DNA from: Corinectria fuckeliana
Lineage: Eukaryota; Ascomycota; Sordariomycetes; Hypocreales; Nectriaceae
Assembly: GCA_019137255.1 (NCBI GenBank)
Contig: WPDH01000075.1
Location: 1-64,000, forward strand
Length of the DNA stretch: 64,000 nucleotides
Direction: 5' to 3'
The stretch's first letter is position 1, and every line of letters starts with the position of its first letter. Below, in pieces: positions 30,035 to 40,427 of the stretch. Both the position numbers and the translations under genes were made by a program. The notes below the pieces were generated by a model. That model did no database searches. It saw nothing but the letters and a program-made list of their open reading frames with translations, and had not been told where the DNA came from.

Positions 30035-31051
30035 TTACTCCTCCTGCTTCGCCTGCATCTCCTCCAGGTACGTCTTGACATCCGTCATCGCAATCCCCCT
30101 CTGGAAATTCACCGTCGTCTCCTTGTCCCACGCCACGCCCCGGCCCTGCGCAAACGTATCCCTGTACTTGACCATGGTGTTGGGGTCCTCGTCCATCTGC
30201 CGCCGCAGCACCTCGGGGTCCCACAGCTCCCGCCGGAACTTGGTCTGGAAGCGCGCATCGAGGAGATCCGCCAAGGCGCCGTACGAGATGGTGTCCCCGG
30301 CCACGTAGGCCACCTGGCTATGTATGCCCCGCGGATCCAGTACCACGTCCGCCGTCGCCCGTCCAATGTCCCCCGGCGTCGTCAGCGTGATGCGGTTGTC
30401 CCAGCTCCCCAGCGCCCTCACCGTCCGCGCCGCCAGGTCGACGACGCCGAACTCGGCCAGGAACAGGAAGCTCATGAACAGCCCCGTCGACACAATCACC
30501 CAGTCTAGCTGCGACTGCGCCCGCAGGCCTCGCCGCACCTCCAGCTGCTCGTCGAATAGGTCCTGCGAGCTGCCCTCGCCAATCAGGTCGTAGTCCATGC
30601 CAAACTGCCAGGGAAAGTACCGCTTCACCTTGGCCTCGAGCGTCGCCTCCAGCAGCTTCACCTGGGTGCCCGCCGGGAGCCCCATGCCGTTGCACGACAC
30701 GACGGTGTCGAAGGGGGCAAGGACGGCCGCCAGCTCCGGCACTGACGCGCCCACCACGTCGGCCGCCTCGAAGTCGACGCCCAGGGCGCGGATGCGCTGC
30801 GTCAGTTTCTTCTTCGCCGGGGCAGCCGAGTCCAGCGTAGCCTGTCGCAGCAGGACGGAGATGCGGGTGTTGTTGCGGCGGGGGTGTCGCGCCAGAGCCT
30901 CGATCATGCTGAGGCCCAGCTCGCCGGCGCCGAGAACGAGCACGTTGTCGGACATTCCAGGCGACGGGCGGTGCAGGCGGTCGAGGGCTTGGAGATTGGC
31001 AAACGAGAGCTTGAGGGGCGGTTGAGGTTGAGGTTGAAGTTGATCTGACAT
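30035..31051 (-). CDS. NmrA-like / isoflavone-reductase-type NAD(P)-binding oxidoreductase
   Basis: Single exon, 338 aa; an internal ATG at 30955 (MSDNVLVLGAGELG) would give a 306-aa protein beginning at the usual point of the family, so the true start is uncertain. Rossmann-fold evidence: VLVLGAGELGLSMIEAL with the GxGxxG pattern, then SVLLRQ, a strand ending in the basic residue typical of NADP preference. FDTVVSCNG and KRYFPWQFGMDYD follow, the latter resembling the substrate-site region of the PCBER/NmrA group. Members are either reductases of phenylpropanoid-type compounds or redox-sensing regulators. The C-terminus ends QAKQEE with no targeting signal. Confidence 0.88.
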   Translation of the reverse strand: MSDQLQPQPQPPLKLSFANLQALDRLHRPSPGMSDNVLVLGAGELGLSMIEALARHPRRNNTRISVLLRQATLDSAAPAKKKLTQRIRALGVDFEAADVVGASVPELAAVLAPFDTVVSCNGMGLPAGTQVKLLEATLEAKVKRYFPWQFGMDYDLIGEGSSQDLFDEQLEVRRGLRAQSQLDWVIVSTGLFMSFLFLAEFGVVDLAARTVRALGSWDNRITLTTPGDIGRATADVVLDPRGIHSQVAYVAGDTISYGALADLLDARFQTKFRRELWDPEVLRRQMDEDPNTMVKYRDTFAQGRGVAWDKETTVNFQRGIAMTDVKTYLEEMQAKQEE

Positions 31052-31594
31052 GTCTCATCGACGCGCGACATCCGGATCATTCATTCATATACGTATAGCC
31101 AAATCAGCTTACAGTGATGTGCCGCTTCCCCATGGCCGTTCTTACCGTCTTCTCCCGCCCGGGGAGGACTGGGGCGGTGGGTTGTCCGTGTCGATCCGAC
31201 GTGTTGGGATCCGCTGATGTCACGGCTCAAGGCGCAGCCGACCATTCAACGCATTTGTACTACCCTAGACCATCTAACCAGTCTACTATAAGAGGCATCC
31301 TTATTTCCACAAACTCCGCGATCGTGGGGCTCTTGATGAGAAATAGCTGCACTGGATTCCTCCGTTACTGGATTCGGATTTGTGTTGTCGCCCTCATCCT
31401 CAAGAAAGCTATTGGGTTTATGCCGCAGACCTAAAATGTCAAGAAGCGGGTTGGTGAAGCAAGTTGTGGAAGTCCGAAATGTGGACAAAAGAAATAAGCA
31501 CTATAGGTATCTACTCTGTGACGCAACGAGTACAATCAAGGGTTCATTCACATCATTCCAACGAGCTTTTCTTTTATCATCAAGTTTATAATTA
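31052..31594. other. Intergenic, nothing seen
   Basis: 543 bp. Upstream region of the NmrA-like gene and 3' flank of the aspartic protease gene. Confidence 0.4.
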
Positions 31595-33027
31595 TCAAAC
31601 TTTAAGTACTGTCGCCTTGTTCGCAAACCCCAATGTCTTCGCTTGAATATCAAACACAACAAACTGAGCCTTCAGCACAATATCTCCAAGAATCGCAAAA
31701 CCTATGCCGTCCGACGTCTGGAGCCCGCCGTAGCACATGCCTCCGCCCAACGGGCCGTAGTTCATGTAGACACCCGGCACCTTGCCGCGGTACGGCCCGA
31801 GGCCAAAGTAAAAGTCCGGCAGCTTCGAGGAGCAGGGAAACGTCACGACTCCCATGGTAGGGTCCAACGACGCGCCCTTGACTCTGGCGTAGTAGTAGCT
31901 GACGATCTTCTGGGGAGCCAGCACGAGCGTGGTGCCCGTGTCCACGATGGCCGGCCAGTTGTACTTTTGGTACGAGTTGGACCCGACTTTGAAGCCGTTG
32001 AGCGTGATTTGCCAGTACGGCGTGTTGTTCCAGATGGGCTGGTAGTAGATGGAGCCCGTGTACTCGGTCTTGTCGATGTAGCCGAAGTTGTAGGTCCCCG
32101 GCAGGCCCTTTTGCAGGTTGGCCGTCATCACCGGCAGGGCGAGGGAGCTCTGGATGTTCTCCAGGTACGTCTTTTTCTGGGTCGGACTGACGCTGTTGAT
32201 GGTGCTAAAGGCCATGCCCATGATGCCTGACGAAAAGGTATCCTCGGCGATGGAGGACGAGACGTTGACTGCCGACTCCACCGCCTGTGCTAGGACATCA
32301 GTGCCGCCTATTTGCACCGTGTCCGTGTAGACGATTCCACTAGCGCCTGAGCCATCTCCGTACTGCAAGCCCCAGGTGTAGCCGCTCAGCTTTTTGCTCG
32401 TGGTGGACTTGCCCGGGCGGTAGAGGATATGGCCTACAGCGTTAAGCTTGTTTGTGTCGACTGAGAAAGTCCAGCTGTAGTTGATTAGCTTGGGGGATCG
32501 GCGAGCGAGGTCTGGTATCCTCACAGATCAGCCGAACCTGTGTCGAGGTTCAAGTACGTCAACTGGGGAGGGGTGCCTATTTGGACAGGCACCACGTACT
32601 CGGAGTCGTAGTACTTTGTCGGAAACGACGCCACGGAGCCGATCTCGTCGCCTGTATTCCGTCAGAGATGGGCATCACAAGTTGGGAGTTGGGAAGTACA
32701 CTAACTTGTCTTGACCTTGGACGCCTTGACGTTCGGGATGGCTAACACCGCCTTGCTGACCACTGGTGGAATGACCTTGTTGTACTTGCCATATGCCCGT
32801 ACCATCTCCATGGGGACTCCAAGGCCATGGTAGTCCGTATTTTGGACCTGGCTGAGACGGAACTTCTTCCCGGGGCGGTTGGACCGTGGGTAGTGGGACG
32901 GCGGGGCGGCGTCTTCCCAGTATCCCTCGACGAGGTTGTCCGTAGACAGTTCATCGTGGTAACTTGGGCGTGCGGATACGCAGCTCCCGAGGAGGACGGC
33001 AGCACATGGAAACACTGAAATCCTCAT
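31595..33027 (-). CDS. Secreted aspartic protease, pepsin family A1
   Basis: Three exons (33027-32706, 32651-32525, 32474-31595; introns 54 and 50 bp) give 442 aa. Signal peptide MRISVFPCAAVLLGSCVSA, then a propeptide to about residue 110, then the mature enzyme. The first catalytic motif DTGSAD has Asp144, the flap region is LQYGDGSGASG with Tyr188, and the second catalytic motif is IVDTGTT with Asp328. The second splice, across the DTGS exon into WTFSVDTN, reproduces the family pattern DTGSxDLW. The C-terminus (GDIVLKAQFVVFDIQAKTLGFA) is the normal A1 ending, without a GPI-like tail. It probably acts outside the cell in acid protein breakdown. Confidence 0.93.
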
Positions 33028-34267
33028 GATGAATTCTTTGCTATGAGACAGTAGAACTGGGTAAGGAGCGAAGAGAGCAAAGGGACCGGCCTCATATTAA
33101 CAACAAAATGCGATATCAGATTTATATAGATATAGCTAGCATTTTTCCCGGCGACTCGTGGACAAAGATTGATTACACTGTCACTATGCTGATTTGATTC
33201 GTCCGGCAGTAGGGCATCGGACCATCGGCCTATATCTGAACACGATCTACGGTCTGAAGACAATGAGGAGCCAAGGTGACTGGAATGGGGGCGACTGGCG
33301 AACAGCAGACAAGCGAGGAATGCTCGACGAAGCATCGCCATAGTGCATAAAACACGTGACGACGCTCGAATAGCACAGCAGAATATAAGCATCCGCATTC
33401 CTCGCAACGGGATTTACTAGCTGGACCGGATTGGCCACGGCACTCAACAGGCTTGCCTTTGCCCGGGGCATCGTGGCACATGACCCGCGCGTTCTAGACA
33501 AGTCTCCCGCTTGCGGGAAGCCAGTACCAGGCTACTGGGACCTGGCATCACGAGGCAGCTGAGTTTGCTGTGGATGGTTCCGGACAACGAGGAGCCCACG
33601 ATGGTGTTGAACTCTGTAACAAGCTTGGTCTCGTTTAGGCGGGGACTTTGAGATGTTCACGACGGAAACGTCTGCGTTATCTTGCCCTTGCTTTGGAGGG
33701 ACGTCTCGAGACTGGTCTGTCAGGCTTGTTTGTGACGCTTGTCTGTGAAGCCTGTGAGCGATCGAAATGCCATGCCTTGAACCATGAGCCAGGGTTGATG
33801 GGGAGCAAGCAATGTGGATCGCGGTGCTGGCTGTCGCCACGCCGTGCTTGAAGAAAATCCACTTTGGACAGGTGGGAGTCATTCAAATGAATTGAGCGAT
33901 GGAGAATAATGAGTCGAAAAGCATCATTGTCTCAGCCCCCGCTACCTACCAAGTTATGACTCTGTGAATGCGTCAAGTGTGAGTGAGGGTGTCAGTCAGT
34001 GTGGAGTTTGCAATCAAATCGGATGACTGCTCCAAGAATTGCCCCTCGTTCCGTGACTCACTAAGACACAACAATCTCCACTTAAAAAGGAAGTCCTCGC
34101 ACAACTTACAACAACTAGACTACGACGCCGATAAGATAACCACCAAACCCCGCGACAACTTTCAAGGTGGGACAAAAAAAACTCCAAACCACCAGGCTCT
34201 AACACCCAAAGTCCTCGACAACCACGTACTAGACAACACCACAACTCTCAACTCTCAGGCCGTAATC
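33028..34267. other. Intergenic: divergent promoters of aspartic protease and RIO1 genes
   Basis: 1.2 kb between two opposed start codons. The RIO1 frame stays open upstream from 34268 back to 33983 without an ATG-initiated, protein-like extension. Nothing else was recognised. Confidence 0.5.
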
Positions 34268-36053
34268 ATGGATGCAGCCGGAGACGCGAGCGCCGCCTCA
34301 CCCGCGGCTCCTCACCAGCCGCCCTACACTTACACCGCAAACCAGGGCTACGACCAGACGACAGACATCCCCGCCGAGCTGCGCATGCAACGCGGTGCCC
34401 CGCAGCCAGACAGCAACGGCCAGGACGCCATGGACAACGACAACGACGACGACTTGGAGGACATCTTCGACGACGATGAGGCCGACTTCGACGACGACGA
34501 GTGGGCCGCCGAGTCCGGCGACCTGACCAAGTCCTACAACCGCCAGCGGCAACTCCACGGCGCTGACGCCGGAGCAACCATCCTCCCGCGCTCCAACCAG
34601 CAGAAGCCCACGGCAAACACCTTCGCCAGCGTCGACGACCAAATATCCGCCCTCTCCAAGCACGCCGCCAAGATCCGCCTCGACTCGGTCAAGCAGGACG
34701 GCGGCGGCGGCGGCGGCGGCGACGGCAAGGACAAGGCCGACCGCGCCACTAGCGACCAGGTGCTCGACCAGCGCACCCGCATGATCCTGCTGCAGATGAT
34801 CAACCGCGGCTTCGTCAGCGAGGTCCACGGCGCCATCAGCACCGGCAAGGAGGCCAACGTCTACGGCGCCGTGCTGCACGACGACCGCACCGGCGAGGCC
34901 GCCCAGCGCGCCATCAAGGTGTACAAGACGGCCATCCTGAGCTTCAAGGACCGCGAGCGCTACATCACCGGCGAGCACCGCTTCAAGGGCGGCTTCGACA
35001 AGGGCAACAACCGCAAGATGGTCAAGCTGTGGGCCGAGAAGGAGTTCCGCAACCTGCGCCGCATCTACAGCGCCGACATCCCCTGCCCCGAGCCCATCAG
35101 CCTGAAGCTGCACGTCCTGGTCATGGGCTTCCTCGGCGACCGCAAGGGATGGGCGTACCCGCGCCTGCGCGACGCCGCCCTGTCCGGCGACGACGTGGAC
35201 CAGCAATGGCAGAAGCTCTACGTCCAGTGCCTGGGCCTCATGCGGCGCATCTACCAGGTCTGCAGACTTGTTCACGCCGATCTGAGCGAGTACAACATCC
35301 TCTACAACGGCGGAAAGCTCTACATCATCGACGTCTCCCAGAGCGTCGAGCCCGACCACCCCAGATCCCTCGAGTTTCTGCGAATGGACATCAAGAACGT
35401 CGGAGACTTCTTCCGGCGGAAGGGCGTGGATACGCTCGCCGACCGCTCCACCTTCAACTTCATCACATCCTCCGAGGGAGCCGTCGAGGAGCCCGAGATG
35501 GCCAAGGCGGTCGAGCACCTCTACGAGACGCGCGCAGCCGCCGACGAGGACCAAGAGGCCCAGAACGAGGTCGAGGTCGACAACGAGGTCTTCCGCAACC
35601 AGTACATCCCCCAAACGCTAGAGCAGGTCTACGACATCGAGAAGGATGCGCAAAAGGTCGGCAAGGGCGAGGGCAACGACCTGGTCTACAGTAATCTGCT
35701 GCCCGACCAGTTGGTCAAGCCCAAGGGCGGCGAGGAGAAGAGCGGCGAGGAGGGCACTTCCGACTCTGAGAGTGGCGAGGGCGCTTCGCTCGACAGCGAC
35801 GACTCAGGGGACGACGAGAGCCGCTTTGAGAAGGGCACCCCCCGCGGCCGCCGCTTCGAGGACAAGGACGAGAAGAAGGTAACATTCGCCTGACTAAACC
35901 ATGATCCCCCTTACTAAAAGGCGCCGACTAACACGCCTTCCTTAGCAACACAAACTGGCCGTCAAGGAAGCCAAGCGCGAGAAGCGCAAGGACAAGATGC
36001 CCAAGCACCTCAAGAAGAAACTCGTCACCACCACGTCCCGCCGGAAGAAGTAG
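34268..36053 (+). CDS. RIO1: Serine/threonine kinase/ATPase RIO1, 40S ribosome maturation
   Basis: Two exons, 34268-35878 and 35946-36053 (intron 67 bp), give 572 aa. Residues 1-170 are acidic and low-complexity, including a poly-Gly run from a GGC repeat. The RIO domain follows: STGKEANVY (191-199, flexible P-loop), AIKVYK (Lys), GEHRFKGGFDKGNNRKMVKLWAEKEFRNL, HADLSEYN (336-343, catalytic Asp) and IIDVSQSVEPDHP (metal-binding Asp355). The second exon encodes the conserved Lys-rich tail (EAKREKRKDKMPKHLKKK). RIO1 acts in late cytoplasmic maturation of the small ribosomal subunit and is essential in yeast. The insertion of Asp/Glu-rich sequence before the tail is typical. Confidence 0.97.
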
Positions 36054-36626
36054 ACTAGGAAAGCCCTAACCCCTTCTAAAAAAAAGCAACACGTCTTGGC
36101 TCTTTCCAGGCAAATCTGCCTGAAGGACTAAGGAACACTGCAATCGGATGATGAGCTAAGATCTGTCGCTCAGGCGTCGGAGCAGGGATGGTTTAGCACT
36201 GGACGCCCCGTGTGTAACCTCCCTCGTTCCGGCACTGGCTGCGATCTGAACGCCCCCATGGGGCGTTAGGACGATCAAAGAGAGCGCTGACGATTGCGAG
36301 ATGTGGGGATATGCTACAAGCGCTGTGGAAGCATCAAGCGATGACATCCATCCGGCGCTGGCTGGGCGGTGTCGCCAACGTCGAGACTTCCCAAGTCCAA
36401 GCACATCACTTGTAGACGGCCAATGTTGGAACCACACACTCTCAAAATACCAAGACTTGAACGTCCTTTCATGAGTCGTTCTGCAATCCTTCGCCCCTCG
36501 GCGCCATGATATGCCCATGCCTTCCCAAAGTTCCATTCTAAATAGTTGTTCCCACAGTGATATCAAGTTCCTCGGTTCCCTAAAAGACCCCTCTCACGCC
36601 CAGTTCGTCGTCGAGCAAAACAAAGA
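36054..36626. other. Intergenic between convergent genes, nothing seen
   Basis: 573 bp between the RIO1 stop and the stop of the transcription factor gene; 3' UTRs only. Confidence 0.45.
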
Positions 36627-39449
36627 TTAGAAGTAAAACTGCTGCTGTGGCTGTCCGGGAGGCGGCTGGGCCAGGAAGTCAAAGTTCAACGAGTCCATGC
36701 CCGTGTTCCACGGGTCAGGCGATTCTGACAGGTCAGCCGCGTTGTCTGAGAAGACTTGCGGGTGGGAGCACATACCACCCCAGATGGACTCGTACAGGTC
36801 CATTGGCGCCATGTACTGCGCGGGATCGACGGTGATTGCGCCCATGCTGTCGAGCTGAAGGTTGTTTGCCTGCATTTGCTGGCCGTATGGAATGCTAGTG
36901 GCTTGGTTAACATCAAACGACGCGGGATGGCATTCGAGGGGTACGTACCCGGCGAAATCCTGGATTGAAGCGCCTCCGTTTTGCATCTCTGCCATGGCTA
37001 AAGCAGCATCCTCTCGCGGGTCAGATCCTTGCGGCACGCTGCGAAAGTGCGGGTTGCTTTGAGCAATAAGCTGACCTCCTGGACCAAATGGCATCATTGG
37101 GGTCCTCGTCCCGCTGCCACTGGCCGACGACTCTCCTTCAATCTTCAAGTTGGAACCGACCACCGAGCCGTGGTCGTAGATGTTCTTCAACGCGGTCAGG
37201 GCTCTCCACAACGGTCCGGAGAGCTCAATGTCCTTGTCGGTCGTCATGACGTGAGGCTCGGGTGAGCTGGCATCCTTGGCCGCCGTGGCGGAGAGGGCGG
37301 CGATCAAGTCCCCCTGGAGTTGCCGAACTTCCGGGTCGGTCTTGCTCTCAGATAGTATACCGAGCAGGAGGGCGGATGATAGTCCATGGTAGGTAAATGC
37401 CCAACTCCTGGTCGGAATAGCCGACAGCTGATGCATCGCTAGGAACATTCGGACCGTCTCGGTCAGGTTGTTCTTGCATCGGTCGGCCAACGTCTTCTTC
37501 TGCTCCGGGTCCAGTTCGCAGTCTCTCCGCAGAGCTGGGCGACAGGCGACTGAAATAACGAACGAGGTATGGAGGCGAATGGCGTAGTGTTGCAATCTGT
37601 CAAGGGCGGTCTTGCAGCTCTCCTTGAACTGCAATTGCTGGCATGCCCGGGTGCGAAGGGCTTCGACGGCCTCGCAGTTGTCCACGATCTGGGCGTATGT
37701 CGTGGTGGCGACTACATCGGGTACTAGTCGACGGGAGATTATGTCCATGAGGTGATACATGGTCTCCAAATACGAATAGTTGCCATTGGGGGACGTCGAG
37801 CTAACAGGGATCGGGCAGCAGGGGAAGTTGGTCATGGGGCACCTGGGAAAATCGGTGAGCAGACGAACCGACAACGATTAGCGACCGCGGGGTTGCTACC
37901 TATCAAAGGAGAGGGAAGTTAAAGTGTCATGCCAGACACAGCTCCACCAAAGTCTTCGACGGATCATCTCCTTTGACTGCGTGTTTGGTGGAGTGCTGTC
38001 ACGACTCTCGCTCGGAGACGGCCGATGCAGGCCTAGCGATTGGGCGAGGCGACACGTGAGACCCATCAGGGCCCAAGAGGCCTCGGCCTTCATGTCATTG
38101 AGGAGAACAAAGCTGGTAAGAAGAAGGGCTTGGATTGAGTCGAAAGAGGGCCTGGGAACGTAAGCCGGGGTAGGTTGGAGGGAGAGCTTGGAGGTAAAGC
38201 CTGAACGGTACGCACCGGAGGAGAAAGTTTCCAAGGCGAAGAAAGTGGAAAGAGATCTGTATATATCTTTGGGACTCCCGCGTACGGATGTGGTACGGCG
38301 ATTCATGGTACTGTGAACCTACCGCCAAGACGGCAAAAAGAATGGCAAGCCATGAGGCAGTGACGGGTTTTGACGACCTAACGCCGTTGGTTGCATTGCG
38401 AGAGCGATCTTCGAGGTAGACCATGAGTTTTGACTCGAGATCGTCGACGTCCATGACAAATCCCCAGAAGGGCTGCGGTATTTCTTTGTAGGCGTGAAAC
38501 AGCCTGCAAAGTGTCAATTGAGTAGAAGACAAGGCGAAGGATGCCTTTCGAGGCCTGGAATCTCACTTCATGACTTCTCTGTCGGACGGCAGCTCGTTGG
38601 AAATGTCGTGGGTCATTCTTTGGAGGTGGTGGGCCGACATTAGCGGAAAAGGAGCCGATGTGTCCAGGCCCAGGATGGATCGCATATCCTGGCGGATATC
38701 GACGTTGTCGTGCTTGGTCATTGGCGACGACTGTTCTCTGAGCAAGGCCGGGATACTGTTCTGTCCGAGGTAGCGGTCTCCCGCGCCCTCTTGCTCATCG
38801 ATGCTGGCTGTAGTGTTTTTGTTAGTAGTGGCGTGACCCGCGATGGCCGCAGACAAAGCGTACCGATGGTACGAGGCCAACTATCCTGGCGCTCGACTTT
38901 GCGAACTTCCTCGGGGACCTCTGAGAAGGATTGCGTCCTCTGTCGCTTTGGCTGGCTTGACTCGGAGCCGACCGTCGAGGTGTTGTTCTTGGCCGTGGCG
39001 GACCTGTTGGGCTTATAGGAGCATAGCCGAGGATGTTCACGCTTGACACAGTTTTCACAGGGCTGCTTGTTGTCACACTTGACCTTGCGCTGGCGACATG
39101 GCCAGCAGGCGGTACCTGGTGGAAGAAGTTAAGAGGGAGTCGGAGGAGGGAAGCGAGTGGTGGGAGAAGTTGTTGGACTGGGAGGTGTAGAGTTTCGGAG
39201 GCAGAGGAGACGGAGGAGGAAGAGGAGGAAGAGGAGGAAGAGGAGGCAGAGGAGGCAGAGGAGGCAGAGGAGGCAGAGGAGGCAGAGGAGGCAGAGGAGG
39301 CAGAGGTAGACAGACGAGCAGCAGGAGGAGGAGAATGACTTACCATAGCGGACCTTGCGGTGAGAATGAATGATGCGGCTTGCCTCCTCGGGCGTCAGTT
39401 CATCTACGGCGACCCGGCCCTCAGGACTGGGATTCTCGTTCTCGTCCAT
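36627..39449 (-). CDS. Zn2Cys6 transcription factor with fungal-specific TF domain
   Basis: Six exons: 39449-39344, 39115-38864, 38807-38567, 38503-38216, 38151-37900 and 37842-36627; introns 228, 56, 63, 64 and 57 bp. The total is 784 aa. The binuclear zinc cluster spans Cys39-Cys67 (CWPCRQRKVKC, CENC, LC) and is created only by the first splice. A basic Pro/Ser/Gln linker follows. The middle homology region (fungal_trans domain) starts near residue 230 and includes LAVGSQYHES, FVLLNDMKAEASWALMGLTCRLAQSLGLHRP and RRRLWWSCVWHD. The C-terminus is Gln/Pro-rich (PPPGQPQQQFYF), a likely activation segment. Intron 1 contains a 9-bp tandem repeat. Target genes are unknown, and it does not adjoin the acyl-CoA gene cluster. 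Confidence 0.93.
39205..39310. repeat. Purine-rich microsatellite, GGAGGCAGA unit, inside intron 1 of the Zn2Cys6 gene
   Basis: Seven 9-bp copies (GGCAGAGGA phase) from about 39245 to 39307 are preceded by degenerate GGAGGAAGA units. On the sense (minus) strand it is a long pyrimidine tract that overlaps the expected splice-acceptor side. Confidence 0.85.
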
Positions 39450-40427
39450 GATCCAGCCACACAGCAATGGCGACGCGACAGACGGAGCGGGAACGGGCGC
39501 GGATGCTTTTGGCTGCAAGTGCAAGAACGAGGATCGCAATGCCGAACTCCGAGCAGCTCCATGCGGCGGCGAGGGGAAAATGACGGGGCGGAGGACGGTG
39601 AGGGCGGGGCCGCTCGGTTTCCGCAGGGTTTTAGTGCTTCGTTCGAGCGAGCTGGACGAATAGGGTGTTGCAATGACGAGCCGGGAGCCGGATTAACTGC
39701 GTGCCGAGAATTGCCCAAAGCAGGAGTAGTCTCGGAGTTGGCAGTTTTGGGCAGGTGGTGCAACAGCGTTGCGTGACTAGAGCGAAGCGAACTGTTGTTT
39801 AAACTCGAGATGGTTGCCCGCGTTTGATACAATTAGGCCTTTATTGCCGCATGTATGGTGGCAGCTATAGCGCAGTGCTAACAACTGGGTACCTAGCATC
39901 CCAGCTACATAGTAACGAGTTGCGCATGGATGCAACACGAGCCAAGCTGTGCGGTGTCTCATGCGGACCAGGTTATTGCCTGTACTTCGTATTCTCTCTC
40001 CAAAAAGCAACAAACATGAGTGATTCACTGCCAAGACACGAGCACATTGCAGTGCCGCGCCGTGGTTTGGCCCAGCATCTCCCGGCGCTAATCTGCTAAT
40101 CTGCACACTTGCATACTGCATACTCCATGCTCCTCAACCCCCCGGGGACAATTGCCTTCCATTGCTCGTGCCACCAGCTAACCCAACAACCACTTCGAAC
40201 CTATCTAGTAGCTATCCGTACCCTCCTGGTTGCTAGTGGCTACCTAGGTCCTGGGCTTGCTACCTTGGGTAGTTTCTGGGGAGTCCGAGAGGAGGGGCTG
40301 GCTGCTTCGAATCCCCCCCGCCTTAATTTCACTCATCTTGGCCTCGTTCCAGTCCAATTCACCACCACCACGTCATCCTCGGTAGTGCTCCGGACGGCTC
40401 TTTCGTCGCCACAGGCCTGAGCCCGCC
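39450..40427. other. Intergenic: divergent promoters of the Zn2Cys6 factor and the RNA-dependent RNA polymerase
   Basis: 978 bp between two opposed start codons. No further feature was recognised. Confidence 0.45.

Noticed and set aside
34298..35614. 438-codon open frame on the minus strand
   Set aside because: Antisense shadow of RIO1. The RIO1 frame has all kinase motifs and this one has none.
39205..39310. CRISPR-like regular repeat
   Set aside because: A 9-bp direct repeat without spacers inside a eukaryotic intron; it is a microsatellite.
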